Shown: positions 8,797 through 16,380 of the stretch, piece by piece
Numbering within the stretch: position 1 is the stretch's first letter
How the letters are laid out: the number at the start of each line of letters is the position of its first letter
Assembly: GCF_000717335.1 (NCBI RefSeq)
Contig: NZ_JNYZ01000012.1
Location: forward strand, 186,001-250,000
From: Amycolatopsis jejuensis
GTDB lineage: Bacteria > Actinomycetota > Actinomycetes > Mycobacteriales > Pseudonocardiaceae
Reading direction: 5' to 3'
Length of the DNA stretch: 64,000 nucleotides
Position numbers and translations under genes: made by a program
Notes under the pieces: generated by a model
Database searches by the model: none
Told to the model about the DNA's origin: nothing
The model's input: only the letters and a program-made list of their open reading frames with translations

Positions 8797-9651
8797 ATGG
8801 CGAGTACCGTCACCTCGCGCCGCAAGCAGCTCGGCAACGAGCTCCGGCACGCTCGCAACGCGGCGAAGATGACGCAACAGCAGGTCGCCGAGGTTCTCGG
8901 CTGCACCCAGGGCAAGGTCAACAAGATCGAATCCGGTGCAGTGGGAGTCAAGCTCGGAGATGTGCGGACCATGCTGAATGCGTTCGGGATCAACGGCGAA
9001 GAGGCCGACACCCTGATGAACCTCGCCCGTGCCGCGGCCGGGCAGCGCGGCCACTGGTCGGGCTACCGGTCGGTGGTGCCGCACTGGTTCCGCACCTTCA
9101 CCGACCTCGAGCCCGCCGCCGCGGAGATCCTCACCTGGCACGGCGAGCGGATCCCGGGTCCGCTGCAGTCCGAGCACTACATGCTCAAGCAGTTCACCGA
9201 GGCGGGCGCCACCGACGTCACGTCGCTGGTGCGCAACCGGCTCGATCGCAAGGCAGTGTTCGACCAGCAGCAGCCGCCGTACTACCGGTTCATCATCAGC
9301 GAGGGCTCGCTGCGGCGGGCGCCCGGCGGGTTCGCCCCCGCGGTGATGCTGGACCAGGTCGAGCACCTGCTCGCGCTCGACCGGCATCCGCGGGTGTACG
9401 TGCACGTGCTGCCGTTCGGCGCGAAGCTCGCCGCGGTGCCCAACGACTTCACGATCATGCGGTTCCCCGACCGCACGCGCGACTTCGTCTACATCGAACA
9501 CTCCGCGGGCGGGCTGTACCTCGACGACGTCAAGGACTTCAACATCTTCGTGGATTCCTGGGACCGCTTGCGCGGCGCGGCGCTCGAACGCGGCGAGACG
9601 CGCCAGTTCCTCAAGGAGCTGGCGGAAAGCTATCGCGCGCAGATGCAGTGA
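8797..9651 (+). CDS. Scr1-family XRE transcriptional regulator (HTH_31 + DUF5753)
   Basis: A 284-residue regulator with an N-terminal XRE helix-turn-helix at residues about 12-65 (LGNELRHARNAAKMTQQQVAEVLGCTQGKVNKIE) and a DUF5753 domain from about 95 to 280 (ILTWHGERIPGPLQSEHYML, MRFPDRTRDFVYIEHSAGG). Such proteins are abundant in actinomycetes and are usually paired with small DUF397 proteins. Here the only DUF397 gene is 3.1 kb downstream at 12769 and not adjacent. GGGGAG sits just before the ATG. Its last 41 bp overlap the convergent glycosyltransferase gene. Confidence 0.9.
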   Translation: MASTVTSRRKQLGNELRHARNAAKMTQQQVAEVLGCTQGKVNKIESGAVGVKLGDVRTMLNAFGINGEEADTLMNLARAAAGQRGHWSGYRSVVPHWFRTFTDLEPAAAEILTWHGERIPGPLQSEHYMLKQFTEAGATDVTSLVRNRLDRKAVFDQQQPPYYRFIISEGSLRRAPGGFAPAVMLDQVEHLLALDRHPRVYVHVLPFGAKLAAVPNDFTIMRFPDRTRDFVYIEHSAGGLYLDDVKDFNIFVDSWDRLRGAALERGETRQFLKELAESYRAQMQ

Positions 9652-10750
9652 CCAGTTCCTCCAGCAGGGAAACAGTTTCCTTGGCGCCGGGTAGTGCGTT
9701 GATTTCTGCCTGTACGCGTTGTGCGGCTTTGCGGTAACCGTCGTCGGCAAGGACTTCGGCGGCGGCGTGGTGAATTTCTTCCGGTGTCGCGGTTTCCGGG
9801 TCGAGCACGCGTCCGACGCCGAGCGCGGTGCAGCGCAGCGCGTTGCCCGGCTGGTCGGCGCCCATTGGGAAGAGCAGCGACGGCACGCCGTGCGCCAGCG
9901 CGCCGATCACGCTGCCGGACCCGGCGTGCGACACCACCAGGTCAGTGCGCGGCAGCAGTTCGGCCTGCGGCACGAAGCGTTCGACGCGCACGTGCGGCGG
10001 TTGCGGGCCGAACTCCGCGGGGTCGAGCTGGGTGCCGACGGTCGCGGTCACGTCCGCGGGGAGCTGCGCCAGACCGGCCAGCGTGCGTTCGATCAGGTCG
10101 CCGGATTCGAGGTTGAAGTTGGTGCCGAGGGTGAAGTACACGCCCGGGCGCTCGGCAGGTCGGCGCGGTGGTTGCGGGTTTCCTTGGCGGAAGGAGAACG
10201 TGCCCTGCGGCAGTGGCGCGCTCGGGTCGCGAAAGGACGGTGGGAACGGGGACAGCACCTGGGTGCGCACGGGTTCGGCCGGGAGGCCGTGGGCGGTGCG
10301 GGCTTCGGTCAGGGGGTCTTCCAGGAGTTCCTTACGCAGCAACGTTCCTGCGGCGAGCACGAGCACTGTCGCACACGGCAGGCCGAGGAGCTCGGCGGTG
10401 ATGGCAGCGGAGAAGTCGACCTCGTCGTGGACGATCAGGTCCGGCTGCCATTCGCGAGCGAGGTCCAGCAGCACCGGAATGTGTTCCCGGGTGGCTTGCC
10501 GGACGAAGAGTTCGCGGATTTCCCAGTCGTCGCGGGCCGGGTCGACGGGTGGCATCGGCTGCCGCCGGGTGGATACCTCGCGGGGCTGGTTGACGGCGAA
10601 GGTGGTGAACCCGGCCCGGGCGAGCGCGGGTACGTGCGCGCCGCCGCCGACGACCGCGACGTTGTGGCCGCGCGCGATCAGCGCTCTGGCGACCGGCGCC
10701 ATCGGGTCGAAGTGGCCGCGGCCGCCGGTGAAAGAGAAGAGGATGCGCAT
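9611..10750 (-). CDS. Glycosyltransferase of the MGT/UGT type (GT1)
   Basis: A 379-residue GT-B glycosyltransferase resembling macrolide and natural-product glycosyltransferases that use nucleotide sugars. The N-terminal strand is MRILFSFTGGRGHFDPMAPVA (acceptor domain); the C-terminal nucleotide-sugar site is VVSHAGSGSVIGALAHGVP with the following PMGADQPGNA (about 275-310). The acceptor is unknown; no polyketide or peptide biosynthetic genes surround it, so it may glycosylate a host lipid or detoxify an antibiotic. ATG 10750 is chosen because the MRILF segment is the conserved start; the upstream in-frame ATG at 10792 adds 14 unconserved residues. The 3' end overlaps the XRE gene by 41 bp. 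Confidence 0.85.
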   Translation of the reverse strand: MRILFSFTGGRGHFDPMAPVARALIARGHNVAVVGGGAHVPALARAGFTTFAVNQPREVSTRRQPMPPVDPARDDWEIRELFVRQATREHIPVLLDLAREWQPDLIVHDEVDFSAAITAELLGLPCATVLVLAAGTLLRKELLEDPLTEARTAHGLPAEPVRTQVLSPFPPSFRDPSAPLPQGTFSFRQGNPQPPRRPAERPGVYFTLGTNFNLESGDLIERTLAGLAQLPADVTATVGTQLDPAEFGPQPPHVRVERFVPQAELLPRTDLVVSHAGSGSVIGALAHGVPSLLFPMGADQPGNALRCTALGVGRVLDPETATPEEIHHAAAEVLADDGYRKAAQRVQAEINALPGAKETVSLLEELVTASARDSFPPAP

Positions 10751-10871
10751 TCGGAGCAACCTAACCGGCCGGACGGCCGAGAGTCGCGTCATTTTGCCGC
10801 TTTTCGCGGGGTCGGCGACGCGCGGGCGCGGCGGGTGGGCACACTGGTGATCCGCACGGAAGGGGAAGCTG

Positions 10872-11720
10872 ATGACTCAGGTACCGGATCCGGAAGCCCC
10901 CGAGGGCGTCGATCTCGAACGGCCGAATGCAGCCCGGATCTACGACTGGTTCCTCGGCGGCACGGCGAACTGGGCGATCGACCGCGAGTTCGGCGAACGG
11001 GCGGTCCAGACCTTTCCGATGATCAAGACCATTGCCCGGGCAGGCCGGGAGTTCCTCGGCCGCGGCGTGCGGTACATGGCCGAGCAGGGCATCGACCAAT
11101 TCCTCGACATCGGCTCCGGCGTGCCCACGGTGGGCAACGTGCACGAGATCGCGACGTCGGTGAACCCGGACGCGCGGTGCGTGTACGTGGACAACGAGCC
11201 GGTGGCCGTCGCGCATTCGCAGATCCTGCTGGAGCGTGAGGGCGTCGCCGACCGGCATGCGGTGCTGCAGGGCGATCTGCGCAACCCCGCGGACGTCTGG
11301 CCGCGCGCGCTCGACACCGGCGTACTCGACCCGAAGCGCCCCATCGGCCTGATCATGGTCGGGGTGCTGTATTTCGTCCCGCGCGACGAGCCGGCGCTGG
11401 AGATCGTGCGGAAGTACCTGTCGCTGCTGCCGTCCGGCTCGTACTTCCTGTCGTCGCACCTGACCGACGACGGCGTGCGCACCTCCGGCGACGCGCGCCG
11501 GGAAGCGATCCACAAGCAGTACCAGAAGTCGAGCACGCCGTTCCACTACCGCTCGCGGGCGGAGTTCGCGGAGTTCTTCGGGGGGCTGGAACTGGTCGAG
11601 CCCGGCATCGCGTGGGTGGCGGACTGGCACACCGAGGCGGGCGAATCGAGCGCCGCCGACCGGATGGCGGACGACCCGTCGATCAGCGGCGGGATCTGCG
11701 CGCTGGGCCGGAAACCGTAG
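10872..11720 (+). CDS. DUF574 / Methyltransf_19 SAM-dependent methyltransferase
   Basis: A 282-residue protein of the actinomycete DUF574 family (S-adenosyl methyltransferase). The family opening ERPNAARIYDWFLGG is at residues 16-30 and the SAM-binding motif FLDIGSGVPT at about 77-86, with VYVDNEP near 112 as the acidic loop. Dozens of paralogues occur in streptomycetes and relatives, with mostly unknown substrates. It is divergent from the glycosyltransferase (121 bp apart), with AAGGGGAAG before the ATG. No partner gene suggests a substrate. Confidence 0.9.
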   Translation: MTQVPDPEAPEGVDLERPNAARIYDWFLGGTANWAIDREFGERAVQTFPMIKTIARAGREFLGRGVRYMAEQGIDQFLDIGSGVPTVGNVHEIATSVNPDARCVYVDNEPVAVAHSQILLEREGVADRHAVLQGDLRNPADVWPRALDTGVLDPKRPIGLIMVGVLYFVPRDEPALEIVRKYLSLLPSGSYFLSSHLTDDGVRTSGDARREAIHKQYQKSSTPFHYRSRAEFAEFFGGLELVEPGIAWVADWHTEAGESSAADRMADDPSISGGICALGRKP

Positions 11721-12054
11721 CCCCGCCCCGCCCCGCCCTCGCCGAACCACCCTCGCCCTCACCCTCGCCCCCGCCGCGCCCTCGCCGCCGCCCCGCCCCC
11801 GCCCTCGCTGAACCACCCCAATGTGGCATTGGGTGCATGTGTCGCAGCGAATGTCACATTGGGTGCATGTGACGCAGCGAATGCCACATTGGGTGCGTGG
11901 GATGCAGCGAATGCCACATTGGTTGCGTGGGATGCAGCGAATGTGGCATTGGGGTGGTTCAGCGAGGGCGGGCCGGAACGCGAAAGCGCTCCCCGGGCGG
12001 TGTTCCGGGGAGCGCAGGTATCCGGTGGAGCAGCGGGCTGGTTCAGAGCCCGTT
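11721..12054. repeat. Four 30-bp tandem units enclosed by 20-bp inverted repeats
   Basis: After a C-rich stretch, a 20-bp arm (11801-11820) and its exact reverse complement (11950-11969, TGGGGTGGTTCAGCGAGGGC) enclose 30-bp units at 11820-11849, 11850-11879, 11880-11909 and 11910-11939, plus a partial fifth. The unit is AATGYCACATTGGGTGC followed by RTGKGAYGCAGCG, and itself contains near-palindromic AATGYCACATT. No gene is supported. Part of the remainder (about 11985-12020) is GC-rich with GCTCCCCGG/CCGGGGAGC, another short hairpin. Confidence 0.8.
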
Positions 12055-12285
12055 TCAGAGCCCGTGGAGCAGCGGGACGCGAGTCTCGCGGTGGCGGGTG
12101 GTGTGGACGAGGTCGGCCTGGCGTTGCGCCGGTACCTCGATTTCCGTGTCCACGACCATCGGCGTACGCAGTGGTGCCTGGATCAGGCTGAAGCCGAATC
12201 GGCTGCGCAGCTCGTGATTGATCCCACGCCGGCCGCGAGTGTGTTCGTCCTCACGGCGGAAGAGCGTGGTGAGCCGGACGGCCAT
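12055..12285 (-). CDS. Small hypothetical protein (76 aa)
   Basis: A possible 76-residue basic protein (MAVRLTTLFRREDEH start) rich in Arg and His. It begins 4 bp after the stop of the small ORF at 12290-12493, which suggests translational coupling. No family is recognised and there is no transmembrane segment or Cys cluster. The Shine-Dalgarno sequence is weak. It could be a chance frame in GC-rich DNA; support is mainly its coupling and its codon pattern. Confidence 0.4.
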   Translation of the reverse strand: MAVRLTTLFRREDEHTRGRRGINHELRSRFGFSLIQAPLRTPMVVDTEIEVPAQRQADLVHTTRHRETRVPLLHGL

Positions 12286-12289
12286 GGGA

Positions 12290-12493
12290 TCACACCCCCA
12301 TTTCGGATGGCGGGGACCGGCGCGGGTCGGCGCCGGCCGGATCGAGGTGGTCCGTGCCCGGCAGGTCGCCGGGCGGCGGGCTGCCGACGGCTGCGCGGTA
12401 TCCCCGCGCGGCCGCCGCGGCACCCGGACCAGCACAGATCGCGGTGAGCAGCGCGGATGTTCCCGTGGTCCGGCCGGACTGGTCGGCACGCAT
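12290..12493 (-). CDS. Small hypothetical protein (67 aa), start fixed by a strong RBS
   Basis: A 67-residue ORF starting at ATG 12493 with AAGGAG about 7 bp upstream. The sequence has a hydrophobic patch (ALLTAICAGPGAAAAA, about residues 13-28) and a Pro-rich, acidic tail (PPPGDLPGTDHLDPAGAD). It may be a small membrane-associated or secreted peptide. No family is recognised. It is followed 4 bp later by the ORF at 12055-12285, so the two would form a bicistron. Confidence 0.45.
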   Translation of the reverse strand: MRADQSGRTTGTSALLTAICAGPGAAAAARGYRAAVGSPPPGDLPGTDHLDPAGADPRRSPPSEMGV

Positions 12494-12768
12494 CCGCACT
12501 CCTTCCCCGAGATCTCGCGGCTGTTCCGCCACCCGGACGGGGTGCCCGGGCCGGTGCCGCCTGCGTTGGGCCGAATGTCGCAAGCCATTCACCCACCACT
12601 GGCGCCCCGATCGCTGCGATTAATCCTACTCCTGGAATAATCTTTGTGTCGAGATCGGGTCGAGTTGATCACCCGCTTGGCCCTGCGGTTTGCTTCGTGG
12701 TGACGCAAAGAAGTGGGAGAGGCGCGGTTCGCCGGACGCGCCGCCCCTGGCTCGGAGGTGGACGACCC
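12494..12768. other. Divergent intergenic region
   Basis: This interval separates the minus-strand small ORFs from DUF397. It contains an unusually AT-rich patch around 12616-12650 (TTAATCCTACTCCTGGAATA), a plausible promoter site for either direction. No gene is supported. Confidence 0.4.
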
Positions 12769-13029
12769 ATGGCGGATTATCCGTCACCCCAGGATTACGA
12801 CCCGGACACGGCAGAGTCGCTGTTCGCGGCCGCTGCCTGGGAGAAGTCGTTCGCGAGCGAACCGAACGGGGGCAACTGCGTGGAGGTCAATCTCTCCCGC
12901 CCCGGCCTGGTCGGCGTGCGCGACACGAAGCTCCCGGCGAGCCCGGTCCTGGTCTTCGACCGCGGCGAATGGGACGCCTTCCTCGCCGCGGTCAAGGCGG
13001 GCCAGTTCGATCTCCCGCCGAGTCCGTAG
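12769..13029 (+). CDS. DUF397 domain protein
   Basis: An 86-residue protein with a DUF397 domain: WEKSFASEPNGGNCVEVNL, GLVGVRDTKLP and FDRGEWDAFLAAVKAGQFD are the typical blocks. DUF397 proteins act with Scr1-type XRE/DUF5753 regulators in actinomycetes, in pairs that control development or behave like toxin-antitoxin systems. The ATG at 12769 has GGAGGTG upstream. The nearest XRE/DUF5753 gene is at 8797, separated by other genes, so a direct pairing is only a possibility. Confidence 0.9.
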   Translation: MADYPSPQDYDPDTAESLFAAAAWEKSFASEPNGGNCVEVNLSRPGLVGVRDTKLPASPVLVFDRGEWDAFLAAVKAGQFDLPPSP

Positions 13030-13211
13030 CGACCACAGTCCACCACCGGTCTCCCCGGAGCGGGGAGCAATTCGCGAACAGTCACTCGATCGGGTGGATC
13101 GATCGGGCACGGTAACGGTGCGTGTCGGGCAGTCCTCGGGTTCGGCGGAGCTCTGAACCGGCCCCCATCGGGCGACGACGCCGGGTCCGATTCCTCCCCT
13201 AAGGTGCCCTT

Positions 13212-13814
13212 GTGAACCTCACCCGGCCGGCAGTGCGTACCAATCTCGCTCGCGGCGCTGTCGTCTGTCTCGGGAGCTTTCTGCTCGGCGGCTTGACCTC
13301 TTACGCGCAAGGGCTCCCCCTTCCCTTCGCCGTACAGCCCTTCGCGAATTCGGCGAGCGGCTGGACCCTGCTCACGGCGTTGCTCCTCTTCTGGTCCCGC
13401 GTCCAGCCCAAACTCGCGGCTTTCCTGGGCGCGGCCAGCTTCGTGCTCCTGGTGCTCGGCTACACCGCCGCCGCGGCCATCCGCGGGTACACCTATTCGC
13501 CCGTCCTGTTCGGGGTGATCGGGTTGGTGGTCGGGCCGTTCGTCGGCGTGGCGGCGGTCTTCCTGCGCGAGACCGGGATGCGCGCCGCCCTCGGGACCGC
13601 CGTCCTGTCCGGAATCGGGGTGGGCGAAGGGGTTTACGGCCTCATTTACGTCGCGGACACGACCGGTTACGTCTACTGGGTGGCCAGTATCGTGGCCGGG
13701 ATCGCGTTGCTGGCCCTGATGCTGGTCCGTGGTGCTCGCACGGCGGCCGTCGCAGCTCTCGGTACGGCGCTCGTTGCCGGCGCGTTTGTCGTGGTGAACC
13801 CCCTGATTTCCTGA
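13212..13814 (+). CDS. DUF6518-type integral membrane protein
   Basis: A 200-residue protein with about six hydrophobic segments (for example GAVVCLGSFLLGGLTSYA, LTALLLFWSRV, LAAFLGAASFVLLVLGYTAA, VLFGVIGLVVGPFVGVAAVF, IVAGIALLALMLV, ALGTALVAGAFVVV). The pattern and length fit the actinobacterial DUF6518 family; function unknown. The start is GTG 13212. It ends 1 bp before the end of the convergent Rrf2 gene. Confidence 0.75.
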   Translation: MNLTRPAVRTNLARGAVVCLGSFLLGGLTSYAQGLPLPFAVQPFANSASGWTLLTALLLFWSRVQPKLAAFLGAASFVLLVLGYTAAAAIRGYTYSPVLFGVIGLVVGPFVGVAAVFLRETGMRAALGTAVLSGIGVGEGVYGLIYVADTTGYVYWVASIVAGIALLALMLVRGARTAAVAALGTALVAGAFVVVNPLIS

Positions 13815-13815
13815 C

Positions 13816-14241
13816 TCAGCCGGTGACGATGCCGCTCAGCACGTCTCGCACCGTGTAGCGGCTGAGGGATTCGCTTACCGAGTCGGCGACCGTGCGGTCC
13901 AATGCCGTGAGTGTGGTCTGGACCAGGCGGCCGGTCGCGCACGCCGGGTCGGGGCCGTGCAGGCCGAGGACCGGCTCCTCGCCCTGGAGCAGTCGCCAGA
14001 CCCGGTCCAGGGTGATCTGCCCGGAATCGGCGGCCAGCGCCCAGCCGCCTTTGACGCCCGGGCGGGAGTGGACCAATCCGGCCTCCCGCAGGGGCCCGAG
14101 GACCCGTCGCACGTAGACCGGGTTGACGTTGGCGCTCTTCGCCAGTTCGTCGGAGCTGGCTACGTGATCGTCCGCCACGCCGGCCAAGTACGTCAGGACG
14201 TGTACGGCGACGGCGAACTGGGTGTTGGTGGAGCGGGCCAT
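13816..14241 (-). CDS. Rrf2-family transcriptional regulator
   Basis: A 141-residue Rrf2 regulator. The winged HTH covers residues about 6-65 (QFAVAVHVLTYLAG, SSDELAKSANVNPVYVRRVL, REAGLVHSRPGVKGGWALA). Classical iron-sulfur Rrf2 proteins have three Cys in the region around residue 90-105; here only one Cys (DPACATG) is visible, so an Fe-S cluster is unlikely and a small-molecule or redox-thiol signal is more probable. The start at ATG 14241 (MARSTN) fits the family; an upstream ATG at 14268 overlaps the operator. It is divergent from the catabolic operon starting at 14325 and is its likely regulator. Confidence 0.85.
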   Translation of the reverse strand: MARSTNTQFAVAVHVLTYLAGVADDHVASSDELAKSANVNPVYVRRVLGPLREAGLVHSRPGVKGGWALAADSGQITLDRVWRLLQGEEPVLGLHGPDPACATGRLVQTTLTALDRTVADSVSESLSRYTVRDVLSGIVTG

Positions 14242-14259
14242 GGGTCCATCTTGCCATTT

Positions 14260-14308
14260 CGTAATCATCGTGGCTACACTTCGGTCAATCCGTAATCACG
14301 ACAGTTAC
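14260..14308. promoter_or_regulatory. Two GTAA-N9-(C/T)TAC sites between the Rrf2 gene and the catabolic operon
   Basis: CGTAATCATCGTGGCTAC (14260-14277) and CGTAATCACGACAGTTAC (14291-14308) are direct repeats offset by 31 bp, about three helix turns. The second contains GTAA-N9-TTAC, an imperfect dyad. They fill the divergent promoter region, so binding by the Rrf2 protein to control both directions is the likely role. Confidence 0.6.
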
Positions 14309-14324
14309 AGTTAAGGGGCTCTGC

Positions 14325-15065
14325 ATGACCACGCTGGGTTTGCGCCGTCTCGGCTGGGCGGGCGTGGAGATCGAGCTGGCCGGTACCCGGCTGCTCATCG
14401 ACGCGCTGGAGAACGTCGCACCGCTGGAACCCGTCCTCGGACCGCCCCGGCGTCCGCTTCCGCCCGTCGACCTGAGCGCCGGAACGCATGCTTTGATCAC
14501 CCACCTCCATCCCGACCACTACGACCGCGCGCTTCTCGCCCGGCTGCCGGGAACCGTCGGATGTCACGCGCCGGTCGCGGCCGAGCTCGCTGATGACGGA
14601 CTTACCGTGGTCCCGCAGGAATTCGGTGAGCCGCGGCAGATCGGGCCGCTCACTGTCACGCCTGCCCCGTCGCTTGACTGGCGGGGTACGGACTCCGATC
14701 AGGTCGCCTGGATCGTCGAGGGCGCCGGTACCCGGATCATCCACTGTGGAGACACGATGTGGCACGGGAACTGGTGGCAGATCGCCCGCGATCACGGTCC
14801 GTTTGACGTCGCTTTCGTTCCGGTCAACGGAGTCATCGCGCGGTTCGAGGGGTACGAGGCGAACGTGCCGGTGACGATGACTCCGGAGCAGGCTGTTGAG
14901 GCGGCTTTTGCGCTCGGTGCTTCCGCTGCTTGCGCGATCCACTATGGACTCTTCAACAATCCGCCCGTCTACGTCGAACAGTCCGACATTCCGGCGCGGT
15001 TTCGGCGTGCTGCCGAGGAACGTGGGATCACGGCGCATCTCGTCGCGGACGGGGAACGGGTATGA
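14325..15065 (+). CDS. MBL-fold hydrolase (UlaG-like), first gene of catabolic operon
   Basis: A 246-residue metallo-beta-lactamase-fold protein of the lactonase/UlaG-like type. THLHPDHYD (residues about 63-71) supplies the HxHxDH metal motif; IHCGDTMWHG (about 140) supplies the bridging Asp, and AIHYGLF near 205 the distal His. Such enzymes often open lactones. AAGGGG precedes the ATG. The stop overlaps the start of the FAH gene by 4 bp, so the genes are coupled. A role in opening a cyclic intermediate of the pathway is inference. Confidence 0.85.
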   Translation: MTTLGLRRLGWAGVEIELAGTRLLIDALENVAPLEPVLGPPRRPLPPVDLSAGTHALITHLHPDHYDRALLARLPGTVGCHAPVAAELADDGLTVVPQEFGEPRQIGPLTVTPAPSLDWRGTDSDQVAWIVEGAGTRIIHCGDTMWHGNWWQIARDHGPFDVAFVPVNGVIARFEGYEANVPVTMTPEQAVEAAFALGASAACAIHYGLFNNPPVYVEQSDIPARFRRAAEERGITAHLVADGERV

Positions 15066-15946
15066 GATTCGGTACCGTGGAAGGGGATTCGGGGCCGTTG
15101 GTCGTCGCGGCTGACGGCGATGCTGCGGTCTTGATGACGGAATTCCGGGACGTCGAGGCCGTCTTGGGGGCAGATTCGGCGCAGGTACCGTTGCCGGGAG
15201 CCCGGGTGGATCCGGCTGGGCTTTCGTGGCTGCCGCCGGTTCTCCGTCCTGGCAAGGTGTTGTGCGTTGCGTTGAACAACAGTGCGAACCCCGAGCGCAT
15301 CATCTCCGGGCCGGACACTCCGGCGATGTTCGTCAAACCGTCGTCGTCGCTCGTGGGGCACGGACGTCCCATCCGGATCCGCCCCGAGGACGGACGGGTG
15401 CACCCCGAACCGGAGCTGGCTGTCCTCATTGGACGCGGCGGCGCGAACATACCCGAGAAAACCGCACTGTCACACGTGTTCGGGTACACGATTCTCAACG
15501 ACGTGACATCGCCGACCATGCGCGGTCAGGACACGTTTCACTACCGCGCGATTCATCCCGGTACGGACGGCGGCGTACGTTACGTCGAAAGCTGGGTGAG
15601 CTATCCGGCCCGCTACAAGGGTGCCGACACTTTCGGTCCGCTCGGTCCGTGGGTGGTCACCGCGGACGAGATTCCGGACCCGCATGATCTGCGGATCACC
15701 TGTTCCCACAACGGAAATTTGATCACCGATGACACCACGGCGAACCTCCGGTTCAGCGTTGCGGAGGTGATTTCGTATGCGTCCCGCTATCTCGCCCTCG
15801 AGCCGGGCGATGTGATCGGCATGGGCACGGCGTTGCGGAACTCGGGTGGCGCTGTCCAGAACGTGGACTTGAACCGGCTCGGCGGGCAGGTGGAGGTGTC
15901 GATCGAGGGGATCGGCACGCTGTCCAACCCGGTGGAACGGCGATGA
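15062..15946 (+). CDS. Fumarylacetoacetate hydrolase (FAH) family protein
   Basis: A 294-residue FAH-family enzyme. Metal ligands are visible in HPEPELAVLIG (ExE, about residues 117-127) and ILNDVTS (Asp, about 147). The C-terminal catalytic fold includes LEPGDVIGMGT (about 249). FAH enzymes cleave C-C bonds in ring-fission products or act as hydratases, decarboxylases or isomerases in meta-cleavage pathways. It overlaps both neighbours by 4 bp. Together with the extradiol-type VOC gene two positions later this points to breakdown of an aromatic or heterocyclic ring. Confidence 0.88.
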   Translation: MRFGTVEGDSGPLVVAADGDAAVLMTEFRDVEAVLGADSAQVPLPGARVDPAGLSWLPPVLRPGKVLCVALNNSANPERIISGPDTPAMFVKPSSSLVGHGRPIRIRPEDGRVHPEPELAVLIGRGGANIPEKTALSHVFGYTILNDVTSPTMRGQDTFHYRAIHPGTDGGVRYVESWVSYPARYKGADTFGPLGPWVVTADEIPDPHDLRITCSHNGNLITDDTTANLRFSVAEVISYASRYLALEPGDVIGMGTALRNSGGAVQNVDLNRLGGQVEVSIEGIGTLSNPVERR

Positions 15947-16380
15947 CCGTCGACCTGACAGCTCGCATGGCGATCGCAGATCTCAACGCGCGATTCGCCT
16001 GGGCACTGGACTTGCACGACTGGGACGCATTGCGCGAAGTGTTCACTGTGGACGTCCATTATGAAAGCAACGGTCGCGAGTTCGATGACCGGGAAAGCGC
16101 TATTGCTTCGTTCCGCGCGCGTCCCGAAGCGCGGGTCACTCGGCACGGTCTGGGAAACCTTTTGCTGTTGCACGGTTCTGACGGTGCAGTTCTCGGCCAC
16201 GGAAGCTGGCACACCTTTGCGAGCAACGACCCGGCAGTCAAGGGGGTGCCGCTGTTCATGGTCGCCGACTTCCACGACACTTACACCCATCACGCGGATG
16301 GCTGGCGGATCGCCGAACGGTTCATCGTCCCGGTCTTCCGCGAAGACACCCTCGCACCGGAGCGAATCGATGTCTGCTGA
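15943..16380 (+). CDS. SnoaL/NTF2-like protein
   Basis: A 145-residue NTF2-fold protein (cone-shaped alpha+beta). The N-terminal helix DLNARFAWALDLHDWDALREVF and the later strand block LFMVADFHDTYTHHADGWRIAERF are typical of the SnoaL_4/bile-acid dehydratase-like group, where an Asp/His pair performs isomerisation, dehydration or hydration. It overlaps the FAH gene by 4 bp and the VOC gene by 11 bp. Its substrate is presumably an intermediate of this operon. Confidence 0.85.
   Translation: MTVDLTARMAIADLNARFAWALDLHDWDALREVFTVDVHYESNGREFDDRESAIASFRARPEARVTRHGLGNLLLLHGSDGAVLGHGSWHTFASNDPAVKGVPLFMVADFHDTYTHHADGWRIAERFIVPVFREDTLAPERIDVC

Noticed and set aside
9611..11720. Glycosyltransferase plus methyltransferase as part of a natural-product cluster
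   Set aside because: No polyketide, peptide or terpene synthase, transporter or pathway regulator is nearby; the two genes are divergent.
11820..11940. 30-bp units considered as a CRISPR array
   Set aside because: The units are contiguous without unique spacers and there are no cas genes.
11821..12447. Frame with 10-residue repeats (HWVHVTQRMP-like) across the 30-bp tandem units
   Set aside because: The periodicity follows from the 30-bp DNA repeat; the enclosing inverted repeats and absence of a ribosome binding site point to a non-coding element.
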